Shown here: positions 8,763-17,372 of the stretch, piece by piece | Layout of the letters: every line of letters begins with the position of its first letter | Numbering within the stretch: position 1 is the first letter of the stretch | Assembly (NCBI GenBank): GCA_022822085.1 | Contig: JAJECK010000141.1 | Span: forward strand, 1 to 59,367 | Direction: 5' to 3' | Length of the DNA stretch: 59,367 bases | Source of the DNA: Candidatus Poribacteria bacterium | GTDB lineage: Bacteria; Poribacteria; WGA-4E; WGA-3G | Position numbers and translations under genes: made by a program | Notes under the pieces: model-generated | The model's database searches: none | Seen by the model: only the letters and a program-made list of their open reading frames with translations | Told to the model about the DNA's origin: nothing

Positions 8763-10013
8763 CTAAGTTTCGGAAATCCATTTGATTCTTGCACCGTCAC
8801 CAACATTGCATACATAGATGTCGGGTTCAATACCAGTCCTTTGTGTATACTCTTTCATTACCCGACTACGTAACGTCTCCACAGCGTCCTGATAGATTAA
8901 ATTCACTGTACATCCACCGAATCCTGCTCCTGTCATTCTTGCTCCAATGACTCTATCAATGCTTTGTGCAATATCAGTTAGGACATTTAATTCATCACAA
9001 CTTACCTCATAAGCATCTCTTAAACCAGCATGAGATTCATTCATAAGCGTGCCAAAAGTGCTGATGTCCTTTGTTATGAGTGCATTAACGGCAGTTTGGA
9101 CACGTGTGTTTTCCTCTACAACATATCTACACCTTTTTTGTGTAATCTGTGGTAATTCTACTTCATATTTTTTGAAGTCTTCTAATGTGACATCGCGAAG
9201 TGAAGTGATGTTAGGCATCCATTGTTGCATAATCTCAACACCCCTTTCACATTCAGCCCGTCGTTTATTATACTCTGAAGAAGCGAGTTCACGTTTGACA
9301 TTTGTATTACAAATTACAAGCAGAATATCCTCCAAGTTTAGGGGGACATGTCTGTATTCAAGCGAACGGCAATCCAAAAATAGGGCATGGTCAGTTTTTC
9401 CTAATAAGGATATTGTGGGATCCATGATTCCGCAGTTGACACCAGCAAACTCGTGCTCTGTACGTTGGCAAAGTGCTGCTAATTCAGTAGGAGGGGGTTG
9501 AATCACAGAAACACGACTTTTGGTATTTATGCTTGTGTCTGCTATTTGTAGACCACATACCCCCAAAAAAGCAAGTGAGGAGGCAACTGAAAGAGCTGCG
9601 GAAGAACTGAGTCCTGCACCGATTGGGACATTGCCAGAAATAACTGCTGACATGCCCTGCAATGTGTGTCCAATTTTATTCAATACCTGAGTTTGGAGTA
9701 GATGTGCGACACCTTTTAAATAGTTGCTCCAAGCAGGTGTTTCCGAATTATCGGGTGCATCCAAACTGAAGGTATATTCCTCATCCATATCTAAGGCGTG
9801 AAGATGTACCTGACGGTCAGACCGTTTGCTGCCGACAATGTGTATATATTTATCAATTGCAACAGGAAAGACGTAACCGTCATTATAATCTGTATGTTCA
9901 CCGATAAGGTTGACCCGTCCTGGTGCGGATATAATGAAATCTGGGGAATGACCGAAACGGTTAATAAATTCCAGTTCCAATCTATTGGTAATATCAGGTT
10001 CTATATCTTTCAT
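8763..10013 (-). CDS. galK: Galactokinase
   Basis: A 416-residue GHMP kinase that phosphorylates alpha-D-galactose to galactose-1-phosphate (Leloir pathway). The galactokinase signature PGRVNLIGEHTDYNDGY is at residues 31-47, the GHMP ATP-binding loop PIGAGLSSSAALSVASS is near residue 130, and the C-terminal GHMP motif is MTGAGFGGCTVNLI. GIMDPTISLLG contains the catalytic-base aspartate region. Length is close to family norms, with a small insert around residue 165 (STNTKSRVS region). No strong Shine-Dalgarno is seen before ATG 10013. No other Leloir gene is in the window; the neighbour is a ROK kinase. Confidence 0.92.
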   Translation of the reverse strand: MKDIEPDITNRLELEFINRFGHSPDFIISAPGRVNLIGEHTDYNDGYVFPVAIDKYIHIVGSKRSDRQVHLHALDMDEEYTFSLDAPDNSETPAWSNYLKGVAHLLQTQVLNKIGHTLQGMSAVISGNVPIGAGLSSSAALSVASSLAFLGVCGLQIADTSINTKSRVSVIQPPPTELAALCQRTEHEFAGVNCGIMDPTISLLGKTDHALFLDCRSLEYRHVPLNLEDILLVICNTNVKRELASSEYNKRRAECERGVEIMQQWMPNITSLRDVTLEDFKKYEVELPQITQKRCRYVVEENTRVQTAVNALITKDISTFGTLMNESHAGLRDAYEVSCDELNVLTDIAQSIDRVIGARMTGAGFGGCTVNLIYQDAVETLRSRVMKEYTQRTGIEPDIYVCNVGDGARIKWISET

Positions 10014-10056
10014 TTGATTTTTTGCTTGGCTGGAACTCGTCTGTGTTCGTCAATGT

Positions 10057-10821
10057 TCAATCAATTATTGGAGAAACAGCAAAAAACTTAAGAAACTTTA
10101 CTAATTCTGTATGTAATTCCGTTCGTGGGATATAACAATCCACACTAATGTCTGGAACGATTTCTCCATTTTTCTCAGGTAGAAGTTGTTCTTCGGGAGC
10201 ATGCAAAGCAGGTTGCGGATTGATTCGTGACATATTTTCTGTTCGTGCTTCACTTTCAGCGATGACAATTTCTCCAACTGGGAGGTGTGTGGTAAGCTGG
10301 GAGACATCTGTTTCGGTCAGGACAGTAAGGTGCGGTAGAGATGCCTCTGCTAACTCCTCTAACTGAATCATCAATGGTACTATATCGGAAAAAGAATATT
10401 GTGCTTCTATCGGTCTTGCGGTAATAATCGAAAGCAGTGGAATTGATTTCTCTAATGCGATTGTGATTGCCTCAGAATAAACCTTTAGATGTTCTTGCTC
10501 TAGCGAAGTTTCAGGATGTAGGATAAACAGACTTACTGGATAATCTGCAATGGTCTCTTCAATACTAATAACACCAATTGAAATTCCATTTTCGTTGTTT
10601 ATATCATCGGCATTCGTATCTGTAGCATCATTAAAAGTATCGTCTCCCAGTAAGAGTTTTATTCGATTTTCAATAGATATAACATATAGTTTTTTACATT
10701 TCGGACAGATATAACAATTACGTTCTAATTCTCCCCGAAAAGCCACTTCGCCACAATGTGTGCATTTATGCCATAAACTGATGTTATCTTCAGTGATTTC
10801 AGTACTTCGAACTGTTTCCAT
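10057..10821 (-). CDS. Degenerate AccD-like (carboxyltransferase beta) protein
   Basis: 254 residues. The N-terminus matches the zinc ribbon of acetyl-CoA carboxylase carboxyltransferase subunit beta: LWHKCTHCGEVAFRGELERN followed by CPKC, with exact C-X2-C-X15-C-X2-C spacing (Cys20, 23, 39, 42), then ENRIKLLLGDDTFND as in AccD. The following domain keeps the crotonase-like outline (AITIALEKSIPLLSIITAR, ELAEASLPHLTVLTETD). However, the Gly-Gly motifs that bind CoA/acyl groups (SGGARMQEG and TTGGV regions in true AccD) are replaced by TARPIEAQYS and ETDVSQL. It is therefore probably a non-catalytic paralogue. It lies 38 bp downstream of a STAS anti-sigma antagonist gene, which hints at a regulatory job. 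No accA partner is in the window. The family call is from remembered AccD sequence patterns. Confidence 0.65.
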   Translation of the reverse strand: METVRSTEITEDNISLWHKCTHCGEVAFRGELERNCYICPKCKKLYVISIENRIKLLLGDDTFNDATDTNADDINNENGISIGVISIEETIADYPVSLFILHPETSLEQEHLKVYSEAITIALEKSIPLLSIITARPIEAQYSFSDIVPLMIQLEELAEASLPHLTVLTETDVSQLTTHLPVGEIVIAESEARTENMSRINPQPALHAPEEQLLPEKNGEIVPDISVDCYIPRTELHTELVKFLKFFAVSPIID

Positions 10822-10859
10822 TTTATTGCCTATAATATTTGTAAATATAAATCCAAGAA

Positions 10860-11204
10860 CTATAGAAAACTCGCAATTGCATCATCTTCAGTTTCGTATC
10901 GGTCAAAAATAGTAACAAGTTTTGCCATAATGATGAGACTTCTGATGTTTCCGCCAATATTGAGAAGAGCAATTCTTCCACTATTTCGTCTTATAGAAGC
11001 GTAAGCTGCGACAATCACCCCTAACCCTGAACTATCCATCATTTGGACTCGTTCTAAATTCAAGATCATAAACACTGGTTCACCGTCTGCTTCACGAATT
11101 TGGTCATCAATAATGTTTTTCAGTGCGATGGTGTTAGGACCAACGAGGTTCCCTTCAATATCTAAAATAATTACACTCCCCTTATTCCGTAAGTTAATTT
11201 GCAT
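10860..11204 (-). CDS. STAS-domain anti-sigma factor antagonist (SpoIIAA/RsbV type)
   Basis: 114 residues, entirely one STAS domain. The phosphorylatable serine motif is MMDSSGLGVIVAA (Ser58/Ser59), which is the site acted on by RsbW/SpoIIAB kinases and reset by PP2C phosphatases. Shine-Dalgarno AAAGGAG lies 5 nt before ATG 11204. It is the last regulator of the cluster and sits directly upstream of the AccD-like gene (38 bp). It probably binds the anti-sigma kinase encoded at 12007-12483 when dephosphorylated, releasing that kinase's sigma partner. The sigma factor itself is not in the window. Confidence 0.88.
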   Translation of the reverse strand: MQINLRNKGSVIILDIEGNLVGPNTIALKNIIDDQIREADGEPVFMILNLERVQMMDSSGLGVIVAAYASIRRNSGRIALLNIGGNIRSLIIMAKLVTIFDRYETEDDAIASFL

Positions 11205-11363
11205 AAATTCTCCTTTCCTTCAGAATGTCTGTCTTCCTGATATTTTCTGTCCCAATAGCGAGTGCGTATGTATCCGAAGGTCATATAAGTTGTATACTAA
11301 TACATCTGCATTAGTATTATCTGACTACTTTGCAGACGACATATAAAGTATTCCGTATATCTA

Positions 11364-11829
11364 ATACCATTTCTATAAATTATTATCTCATTTACGGTTG
11401 CTATGGTTTTAGTTTTTTAGGACACAAACTAAATGAAGATTAATTTATTAATCAGGTAATTATCATTACCCCATCCGTGTTAACTTGGGGTTTGCAGTTT
11501 ATTATTCGTGTTCTTTAGTCCCGTCGGGACGCAATGTTTATAGTAAAACGTGTCCCGATCCCTCTTTAGTCCCGTCCGGACGATATGTGTGGTGTAACGG
11601 GATTATATAAACATATCGTCCCTACCAAATCAACGGTATGAATGCCATTTAGGCATTCCCTGGGACTAAAGAAACCGTGTTCAACCGTGATCTATAAACA
11701 TATCGTCCCTACGGGACTGAAGAGCACTTGAATGTTCCGAATATGCATGATGAAAAATGACCGATTTAATTACTTAATCTTCATACAGTTTGTGCTACAA
11801 AAAAGAGACATTATTATTAGAAATGGTAT
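11364..11829. mobile_element. MITE-like element, 466 bp, no coding capacity
   Basis: The ends are inverted repeats: ATACCATTTCTATAAATTAT on the left and, read on the other strand, ATACCATTTCTAATAATAAT on the right. The inner arms remain related for about 90 bp (both contain CACAAACT and TGAAGATTAA). TA at each CCATTTC end fits a TA target duplication, as in IS630/mariner-type transposition. It fills most of the 800-bp gap between the STAS and RsbW genes. Two shorter relatives lie at 12503-12615 and 14639-14786. No transposase with these ends is in the window. Confidence 0.7.
11516..11719. repeat. Four copies of a TAGTCCCGTxGGGACG palindromic unit
   Basis: Inside the 466-bp element, the unit TAGTCCCGTCGGGACG...ATGTTTATA occurs twice on the + strand (11516-11542 and 11565-11590) and twice inverted (11606-11623 and 11691-11719, reading TATAAACATATCGTCCCT). 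The GTCCCGTCGGGAC core is itself a palindrome. Spacing is irregular and copies alternate in direction, so this is a REP/MITE-like cluster, not a CRISPR array. The remaining sequence to 12006 shows nothing coding. Confidence 0.65.
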
Positions 11830-12006
11830 AAGTTGCCATATACAAGATTGATAACAGAAAGGTCCTGTTCTCTGACCAAACAAGGATTTCCACTAATAGT
11901 GATGCGGTTTGTTCAATATCGGGTTAGAACCGCTTCCTACAAGAGAGACTGTAATCGGGTTAGAAACCGCTTCTACAAAACTTTTGCGTATAGGTATGAA
12001 CTTGGA

Positions 12007-12483
12007 TTACTTATATTTAACCATTTTGACGATGGTACCGTTAGCGTCGTATTCTACCTCATCCATACATGCTTCCATGAGGAATAAGCCTCGACCACTA
12101 CTTTTTAGGAGATTTTCAGGTTCCAGTGGATTCGCGACTTCTTCGCGTTCAAACCCAATTCCTTCATCTTTTACGACAATCGTAAGTCTATCCTCGTCAA
12201 TAAGAAACTCAAAAGTAGCAGTCTTATTGATGTCTTCTTTATTGCCGTGCTTGATTGCGTTTGTCCCTGCTTCAATGACAGCGAGATTCACATGTTCCTG
12301 CGCTTCTTCATCAAAATTCATCTCTCTCAGAATATCGCTGATAACAGTGTCAAGTAGATAAATCAACTGCATTGTGCTTGGGAGAGAAAGGAATATTCTC
12401 CATTGATTATTCTCGCCCACGAGTTCTGCTCCTTCCTTGTGAATGCTAAGCTTCCGCGCTGAATCTGTGAATGAAACTACCAA
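12007..12483 (-). CDS. RsbW/SpoIIAB-type anti-sigma regulatory kinase
   Basis: About 158 residues, one GHKL ATPase domain. The N box is EAGTNAIKHGN (residues 71-81), the G1 box is DEGIGF, and the G2 box is SGRGLFLMEACMDEVEY, typical of serine-kinase anti-sigma factors. These proteins bind either a sigma factor or an unphosphorylated STAS antagonist and phosphorylate the latter. The longest frame starts at a TTG (12483) without a good ribosome binding site, so the first 20-30 residues are uncertain. MITE-like elements flank it on both sides (ending at 11829 and starting at 12503), which separates it from its presumed partners. Partners by context are the STAS protein at 10860 and the phosphatase at 12655. 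Confidence 0.87.
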   Translation of the reverse strand: MVVSFTDSARKLSIHKEGAELVGENNQWRIFLSLPSTMQLIYLLDTVISDILREMNFDEEAQEHVNLAVIEAGTNAIKHGNKEDINKTATFEFLIDEDRLTIVVKDEGIGFEREEVANPLEPENLLKSSGRGLFLMEACMDEVEYDANGTIVKMVKYK

Positions 12484-12502
12484 TTCACATTGGTGTGAAA
12501 TA

Positions 12503-12615
12503 ATACCGTTTCTATAAATTATTGTCTCATTTACGGTTGCTATGGTTTAGTTCTTTAGGACACAAACTAAAAGTTTGTGGGACAAAAAAGAGACATTACA
12601 TATTAGAAATGGTAT
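12503..12615. mobile_element. Short MITE-like element, 113 bp
   Basis: The left end ATACCGTTTCTATAAATTAT and right end ATTAGAAATGGTAT are the same termini as the 466-bp element. The left 70 bp is almost identical to that element (TTTACGGTTGCTATGGTTT, AGGACACAAACTAAA). The centre folds as CACAAACT/AGTTTGTG. It appears to be an internally deleted form of the larger element. It fills the gap between the REC-SpoIIE and RsbW genes and probably interrupted an originally tight operon. Confidence 0.72.
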
Positions 12616-12654
12616 AAGAAAATTTAAGTATTGAAGTATCCAGTCCGTTTGATT

Positions 12655-13905
12655 TTATGTTGCTTTAGGATCAGTGCGTTTAATTACAACCACTGCGCGG
12701 TCATCCTTAGTTTGTGTTGTCCCGCTAAATTCCATTAGTTCCTTTTGAAGAACTGCACATAGAGATTCTGCGGATAAAGTTATATATTTTGAGAAACACT
12801 CAATCAAACGGTCTTCACCATAAAAATCATTTGGTTCTTGCCCTTCTGTTTCAGTTACACCATCAGTATAAAGTACAAGGACATCTCCTTGTGTTAATTG
12901 GCAAGTATCTGATGAAAAAGTGGCTATATCAAATGCCCCTATCAACATACCACCCGTTTCAAGTAGTTCAAACTTTTCTTCATTTTGATTTTGATTTTCG
13001 GAATTCTCTGAGTCTGTTATGAAATGAATGGGCGGACAGTGTCCACCGTTTGCATAGGTAAATCTCCCTGAATCTAATTCTAAAATTCCGTAAACCATTG
13101 TGGCAAATTGTTCAAGGTCGGTGTTTTGAAAAAGTAGTGTATTGATACCTTTAAGAATGGTTGCTGGACAGTCTGTCTGATTACTCAACAAGCGTGAAGC
13201 AGTCTGAATCATGACCATTAAAAGCGCGGCGGGGATTCCATGTCCTTTTACATCGCCCAACACCACACCGATGCGTGTATCAGTCAAAGGTATAAAATCA
13301 TAAAAGTCTCCGGAAACAGAGGTAGAACTTCGGAACAGTGTTGCGATATCGAACCCATCATAGGTTGGTGGTTTTTCAGGAAGCAACTTCATTTGTATTT
13401 CGGCAGCTGCTTGTAGATGTGAACCGAGTTCCGCAACCCCTTCTTCACTGAAACTGTCTCCCATAGCGTTAATTAAAGGGTTAATATATTTTACAGGTCG
13501 CGTCCGTCCCAAGACTGCATTGATTCGGGCAGTTACCTCTCTTAGGTCAAAAGGTTTTGTTATATAATCATCTCCGCCAAATTCCAAACCTTTCAACTTA
13601 TCTTCAGTCTGCGACTTTGCTGTCAACCACAGAACAGGAATTGCACGTGTATCAGTATCATCCTTTAATCGCTTTATAACTTCTAATCCATCCATCTGGG
13701 GCATCATGACATCAAGCAAAATCAGGTCAGGTTGTTCTGCCTTCGCATTTTGAAGTCCGAGGGGTCCCTCATTTGCGGTGATGACATTGAATCCGTCTGA
13801 AGTTAAACTCATTTCAAGCAAAGCGAGTATATCAGGATCATCATCAATGACTAATATGGTTTCGATTGATGGAGTTGAATCGGACACGTAAATTGTTTCG
13901 GACAT
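12655..13905 (-). CDS. Response regulator fused to SpoIIE/RsbU PP2C phosphatase
   Basis: 416 residues. An N-terminal receiver domain (about 15-135) has the acidic pocket VIDDDPD, phosphoacceptor Asp65 in LILLDVMMPQMDG and Lys118 in YITKPFD. It is joined by a short linker to a PP2C-like SpoIIE phosphatase (about 180-415) with metal-binding SGDFYDF and VLGDVKGHGIPAALLM and a C-terminal DDRAVVVIK. Known homologues dephosphorylate STAS antagonists when the receiver is phosphorylated, activating a sigma factor. The histidine kinase at 14770-17328 is the obvious candidate to phosphorylate the receiver. AAGG lies 8 nt before ATG 13905. Confidence 0.92.
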   Translation of the reverse strand: MSETIYVSDSTPSIETILVIDDDPDILALLEMSLTSDGFNVITANEGPLGLQNAKAEQPDLILLDVMMPQMDGLEVIKRLKDDTDTRAIPVLWLTAKSQTEDKLKGLEFGGDDYITKPFDLREVTARINAVLGRTRPVKYINPLINAMGDSFSEEGVAELGSHLQAAAEIQMKLLPEKPPTYDGFDIATLFRSSTSVSGDFYDFIPLTDTRIGVVLGDVKGHGIPAALLMVMIQTASRLLSNQTDCPATILKGINTLLFQNTDLEQFATMVYGILELDSGRFTYANGGHCPPIHFITDSENSENQNQNEEKFELLETGGMLIGAFDIATFSSDTCQLTQGDVLVLYTDGVTETEGQEPNDFYGEDRLIECFSKYITLSAESLCAVLQKELMEFSGTTQTKDDRAVVVIKRTDPKAT

Positions 13906-13982
13906 ATTTTTGCCTTAAGTTTTCAAGTCAGAAATTTGGTTGAAGTTATAGTTCGTCATTGTGGTTTCCTTTCGTCAGAGCT

Positions 13983-14576
13983 CTATTGTTGCAAGGAAAC
14001 CGATTTCCGCACGTGCCAAATAGGATCCTGAAGCAATAGCTGCCTTATACGCTCAATGAATATTGTGTCTTTTGAGGCAATTGCCATCTTGAAGGCAGCT
14101 TGTCTTATGTAAGGGTCCTCGTGTTTACAGAATTGGTCAGCGATTTCTTTCGCGTCATTTGGATTAAGGCGTGCCAAGCTGAGGAGTGCTCGCCGCTTGC
14201 AGTAGTCGTCGGGGTCTTGAAGCCCTTTTTTCAGGAGATTTTCCGCCTTCCGACCAGCACAACTAAGAACATCATACACTTGCCACCGTGTACTTGAGTA
14301 TGCCGATTCTGTCAGCAAACGCAATACGTCCCAACATCGATCTATGTGGGTTCTTGCACAATCAGCAAGATGTTCTCCTTCTTCTGAAATTGCCCAACAT
14401 TTGTCGATATACTGGATATCCTCTTGCTTTGGGGATTGCCGGGTCATTTCGTAAATAGCGGCATCCATCAAAAGTCTCCATCTGGGATAATCTTCCTGCC
14501 AACCATCATCGTTTTGGTCTGCCGTGCTCGCCCACTCTTCCCAATCTTTGTATCTTCTTTCTATATCACTTGCCAT
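13983..14576 (-). CDS. HEAT-repeat protein
   Basis: About 197 residues. The C-terminal 110 residues form three or four HEAT/PBS-lyase-type helical repeats (WDVLRLLTESAYSSTRWQVY, GLQDPDDYCKRRALLSLARL, FCKHEDPYIRQAAFKMAIA, LLQDPIWHVRKSVSL). The N-terminal part is acidic and tryptophan-rich (WEEWASTADQNDDGWQEDY). The reading frame can begin at GTG 14600, but AGAGG directly precedes the second of two adjacent ATGs (14576), so I start there. It lies between the histidine kinase and the response-regulator phosphatase genes on the same strand, so it may be a scaffold or modulator for that signalling pair. That role is an inference. Confidence 0.7.
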   Translation of the reverse strand: MASDIERRYKDWEEWASTADQNDDGWQEDYPRWRLLMDAAIYEMTRQSPKQEDIQYIDKCWAISEEGEHLADCARTHIDRCWDVLRLLTESAYSSTRWQVYDVLSCAGRKAENLLKKGLQDPDDYCKRRALLSLARLNPNDAKEIADQFCKHEDPYIRQAAFKMAIASKDTIFIERIRQLLLQDPIWHVRKSVSLQQ

Positions 14577-14638
14577 CATTTCCTCTACTGCTGTGTCCAC
14601 CTAATTTACGCCCTCAAATTGTAAATCTACAATTAATC

Positions 14639-14786
14639 ATACCATTTCTATATGATAACATAACATTATTTCGTAGGTCGGGTAGAAGCAGTAGCGAAAC
14701 CCGACTTCTTATAGCGTCATGTCGGGTTTCGTTCCTCAACCCGACCTACAATATATTATGACAATTTGGTCAATTAGAAATGGTAT
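14639..14786. mobile_element. MITE-like element, 148 bp, overlapping the end of the histidine kinase gene
   Basis: The termini ATACCATTTCTATATG (left) and CAATTAGAAATGGTAT (right) match the elements at 11364 and 12503, but the interior is different: it carries a separate palindromic repeat (14673-14749). The right end lies inside the histidine kinase frame and provides its last codons and TGA stop. This suggests insertion into the 3' end of that gene. Confidence 0.72.
14673..14749. repeat. GTAGGTCGGG palindromic repeat, copy 1
   Basis: The arms GTAGGTCGGG and CCCGACCTAC enclose internal copies of CGAAACCCGACTT and GTCGGGTTTCG, so the whole unit is a nested hairpin. A close relative lies at 45179-45260. 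It is non-coding and carried here inside a MITE. Confidence 0.75.
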
Positions 14787-17328
14787 CATAATTCGTCGGT
14801 GTAAAATAAAGTCTTTTAAGATAAAACGGAATCCAGAATTGAAAGTTGCAACCTTTCCCATTTTCTCCCGAATCTACCCATATTTTTCCTTTGTGTGCTT
14901 CAGCAAATCCCCGTGCAATTGCGAGTCCTAAACCTGTGCCGCCCTGTTCACGGGTCTGTACATTCCCGAGTTGTTGGAATTTATCAAATACATTTTCACG
15001 TTCTTGAGCAGGTATTCCAGGTCCTGTATCAAGTACTTCCACGTGAATACCTTCCTTTTCCTCAGTGTAAGAACTACTGTCTTCAAGCGGACATTTCTTG
15101 TGCGAAATTTTTACAGTAACTCTTCCGTCAGTAGGTGTGAATTTTATAGCATTCCCAACCAGATTTGTAAAAATTTGACCGAGTCGTTCTTCGTCTCCAT
15201 TTATGTTAGGTAAATCCGGTTGAACACTCAACTCTAAATTGATTGCCTTTTCATCTGCTTGTAGTTTGAGTTCTTCCAGACGTTGCTGTGCAATATCCGC
15301 AAGATCAACAGACTCGAGTTTCATGACAATCCGTCCTGCTTCAATTCGGGAAATATCCAGCAAATCGTTAATCATCATCTCAAGGCGTTTTGATTGTCGA
15401 TGTGCGCGGGTCAAACTAAGTTGTTGAGCATCGTTAACAGGACCTGCTTTTCCATCAAGTATCAGTGCTATGAAACCGATGATTGAAGCCAAAGGGGTAC
15501 GCAATTCATGTGAAACGAGTGCTACAAAATCAGATTTCATCTGATCTATTTCGTGTTCACGTGTTATATCGTCAAAGACATAAACCATTCCCGCCATTTC
15601 TGTATTTTCATCAGATATATTATCACCATTATCTGATGTTTGAATAGTGGAAAAATAACTCGTTACTACACGGAGTATACGATTTTCACCTTCTTGATCA
15701 GAGCTAACTTCAACTGTAATCCTTGTATCTTTCCCATGTGTATTCGCCAAAACTGTTAGGTCTGTGGTTTGCAATAATTGGGTGAACCGTTCGGGAAACT
15801 CTGAAGTCTCACTAAAATTAAGCAGATGTTTCGCTGCGGGGTTAAAATAAAGAATTGTATCATTTGTATCTACCACGATGAGTCCTTCACTAAGACAGTC
15901 CACAATAGTTGTCATTTGCTGCTCTGCACTGATAAGTTTCTCAACAGCGATTTTCAGGTTGTGGTGCATTTCAGTGAATTCATGTGCCAATATTCCGACT
16001 TCGTTTTTGCTATCAGCTGCAATTAACTCAGTTTCATCGTCTTTGAACCATCGCATATTTGCTATATTTTTTCGGACTTGATCGGATTCTTCTTGTACTA
16101 CCTCTTTCGCTTCTTGTCCGATCCGTTTTGCGGTTTCTGCAAGCTGCATCACAGGTAAGGAAATCCGTTGCGCTGCGACGTAGGCAACAGGAACGACGAT
16201 GAGACATGAGAGTATTGTCACCCAAAACACATATTGATTCAATTTCGCTACACCAGCGTACGCCTCTGAACTGGGATATGAAACAAACACGATCCATTTC
16301 GAGAAATTTGGTTCACTTTTCCACGTTTGCCATCTTGAAGGCGTAGTTCGTGCCCAACCGTATAAGCGAGATTCGTTGTTACGATCTGATTCGCCTTGTA
16401 CCACATAACCGTAAGTGTCTCCATCGCTCCCTTTTTTAGCTTCAGCAATTGCTCGTGCAACTGCTTGTTCAATAAGCATTTCCTGATTTATTTTATAACC
16501 ACTTTCCTCTGAAGCAGCGATGATGATTCCTGATTGTGATGTTAAAATTGTTTGTGTATTCATCTCTTCCATCGATTCAACAACATTTGAGAGTTCTGGT
16601 ATTGAAAAGGTAGCCTTTAATATTCCAACTACCTCGTTTCCACCGGTTGATGACCTTCTTGGACTTCTCTCTCGAATAAGAAATGCTATGGTGATATAAT
16701 GCCTTTTCAGCATCTCATCATATTTGACATCCTCGGCATAATCAAAACTGTATCCTTTATTGAATGCATGATTCCACCACTCTTGTTTCTTAACTTGTGT
16801 TGGTAATTCACCTTCTTTATAATCAAGTTCTTTATAATCAAGATCAGGATTGTTTGAACGCAAAACATATCCATCAATATTTGTAATTGTTACTTCACTT
16901 GTTATTGTTGCTCCGTTTCTGTCTCTATTTCTTTCACCTCTGTTCCTAAATCGTCTCCATCTTGGGCGACCAGCATAGGTTTCTAACAACCTTATACTAT
17001 CTTCTAAGCTTTCTCGTACCTCCCAGAAGACTTCTTTGTCTCCATTAGCAGTGTTAGATTTTATGACTTCAGGGACGAGATTAGATATTTCCCTTCTGAT
17101 GTTTCCAATCCTTTGATCAACGACACGATCAGCAAGAAACAACTTTTCTCGTGCAAGTAAAGCCAAGTTTTCACCTACATTTGTTCTTAGGGCTCTTCCA
17201 CCCAACACTTGGATAGTGAGTGAAACAACTAATAAAGGTGCAAGCGAAACGATGAGAAACAGGATTACTTGTTGACCTCGCAGTCCCATCTTAAACCAAG
17301 AATGTATTGCAGGTTTTTTCTTTTCCAT
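14770..17328 (-). CDS. Membrane sensor histidine kinase (Cache-HAMP-PAS-HisKA-HATPase)
   Basis: 852 residues. A transmembrane helix at about 17-40 (VILFLIVSLAPLLVVSLTI) precedes a large extracytoplasmic sensor of double-Cache type (about 45-360) and a second helix near residue 370 (VFWVTILSCLIVVPVAYVAA). A HAMP linker follows, then a PAS domain (about 475-590), HisKA with phosphoacceptor His in FVALVSHELRTPLASIIGF, and HATPase with NLVGNAIKFTP, DTGPGIP and GGTGLGLAIARG. It is an autophosphorylating inner-membrane kinase that senses a periplasmic ligand. AAAGGAG precedes ATG 17328. It is downstream of a STAS gene and upstream of the HEAT and REC-SpoIIE genes, so it probably phosphorylates that receiver. 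The last residues (YDTISN) and the stop codon come from a MITE end. Confidence 0.93.
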   Translation of the reverse strand: MEKKKPAIHSWFKMGLRGQQVILFLIVSLAPLLVVSLTIQVLGGRALRTNVGENLALLAREKLFLADRVVDQRIGNIRREISNLVPEVIKSNTANGDKEVFWEVRESLEDSIRLLETYAGRPRWRRFRNRGERNRDRNGATITSEVTITNIDGYVLRSNNPDLDYKELDYKEGELPTQVKKQEWWNHAFNKGYSFDYAEDVKYDEMLKRHYITIAFLIRERSPRRSSTGGNEVVGILKATFSIPELSNVVESMEEMNTQTILTSQSGIIIAASEESGYKINQEMLIEQAVARAIAEAKKGSDGDTYGYVVQGESDRNNESRLYGWARTTPSRWQTWKSEPNFSKWIVFVSYPSSEAYAGVAKLNQYVFWVTILSCLIVVPVAYVAAQRISLPVMQLAETAKRIGQEAKEVVQEESDQVRKNIANMRWFKDDETELIAADSKNEVGILAHEFTEMHHNLKIAVEKLISAEQQMTTIVDCLSEGLIVVDTNDTILYFNPAAKHLLNFSETSEFPERFTQLLQTTDLTVLANTHGKDTRITVEVSSDQEGENRILRVVTSYFSTIQTSDNGDNISDENTEMAGMVYVFDDITREHEIDQMKSDFVALVSHELRTPLASIIGFIALILDGKAGPVNDAQQLSLTRAHRQSKRLEMMINDLLDISRIEAGRIVMKLESVDLADIAQQRLEELKLQADEKAINLELSVQPDLPNINGDEERLGQIFTNLVGNAIKFTPTDGRVTVKISHKKCPLEDSSSYTEEKEGIHVEVLDTGPGIPAQERENVFDKFQQLGNVQTREQGGTGLGLAIARGFAEAHKGKIWVDSGENGKGCNFQFWIPFYLKRLYFTPTNYDTISN

Positions 17329-17372
17329 CCCTGCTCTCCTTTGGGTATCCGCTCAGAAACTCATTGCCTTAC

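Noticed and set aside
9049-9501. 150-codon + strand frame opposite galK
   Set aside because: galK is certain by motif; this is its antisense shadow.
11516-11719. Repeated GTCCCGT units as a possible CRISPR array
   Set aside because: Copies alternate in orientation, spacing is uneven, the unit is itself palindromic, and no cas gene is present.
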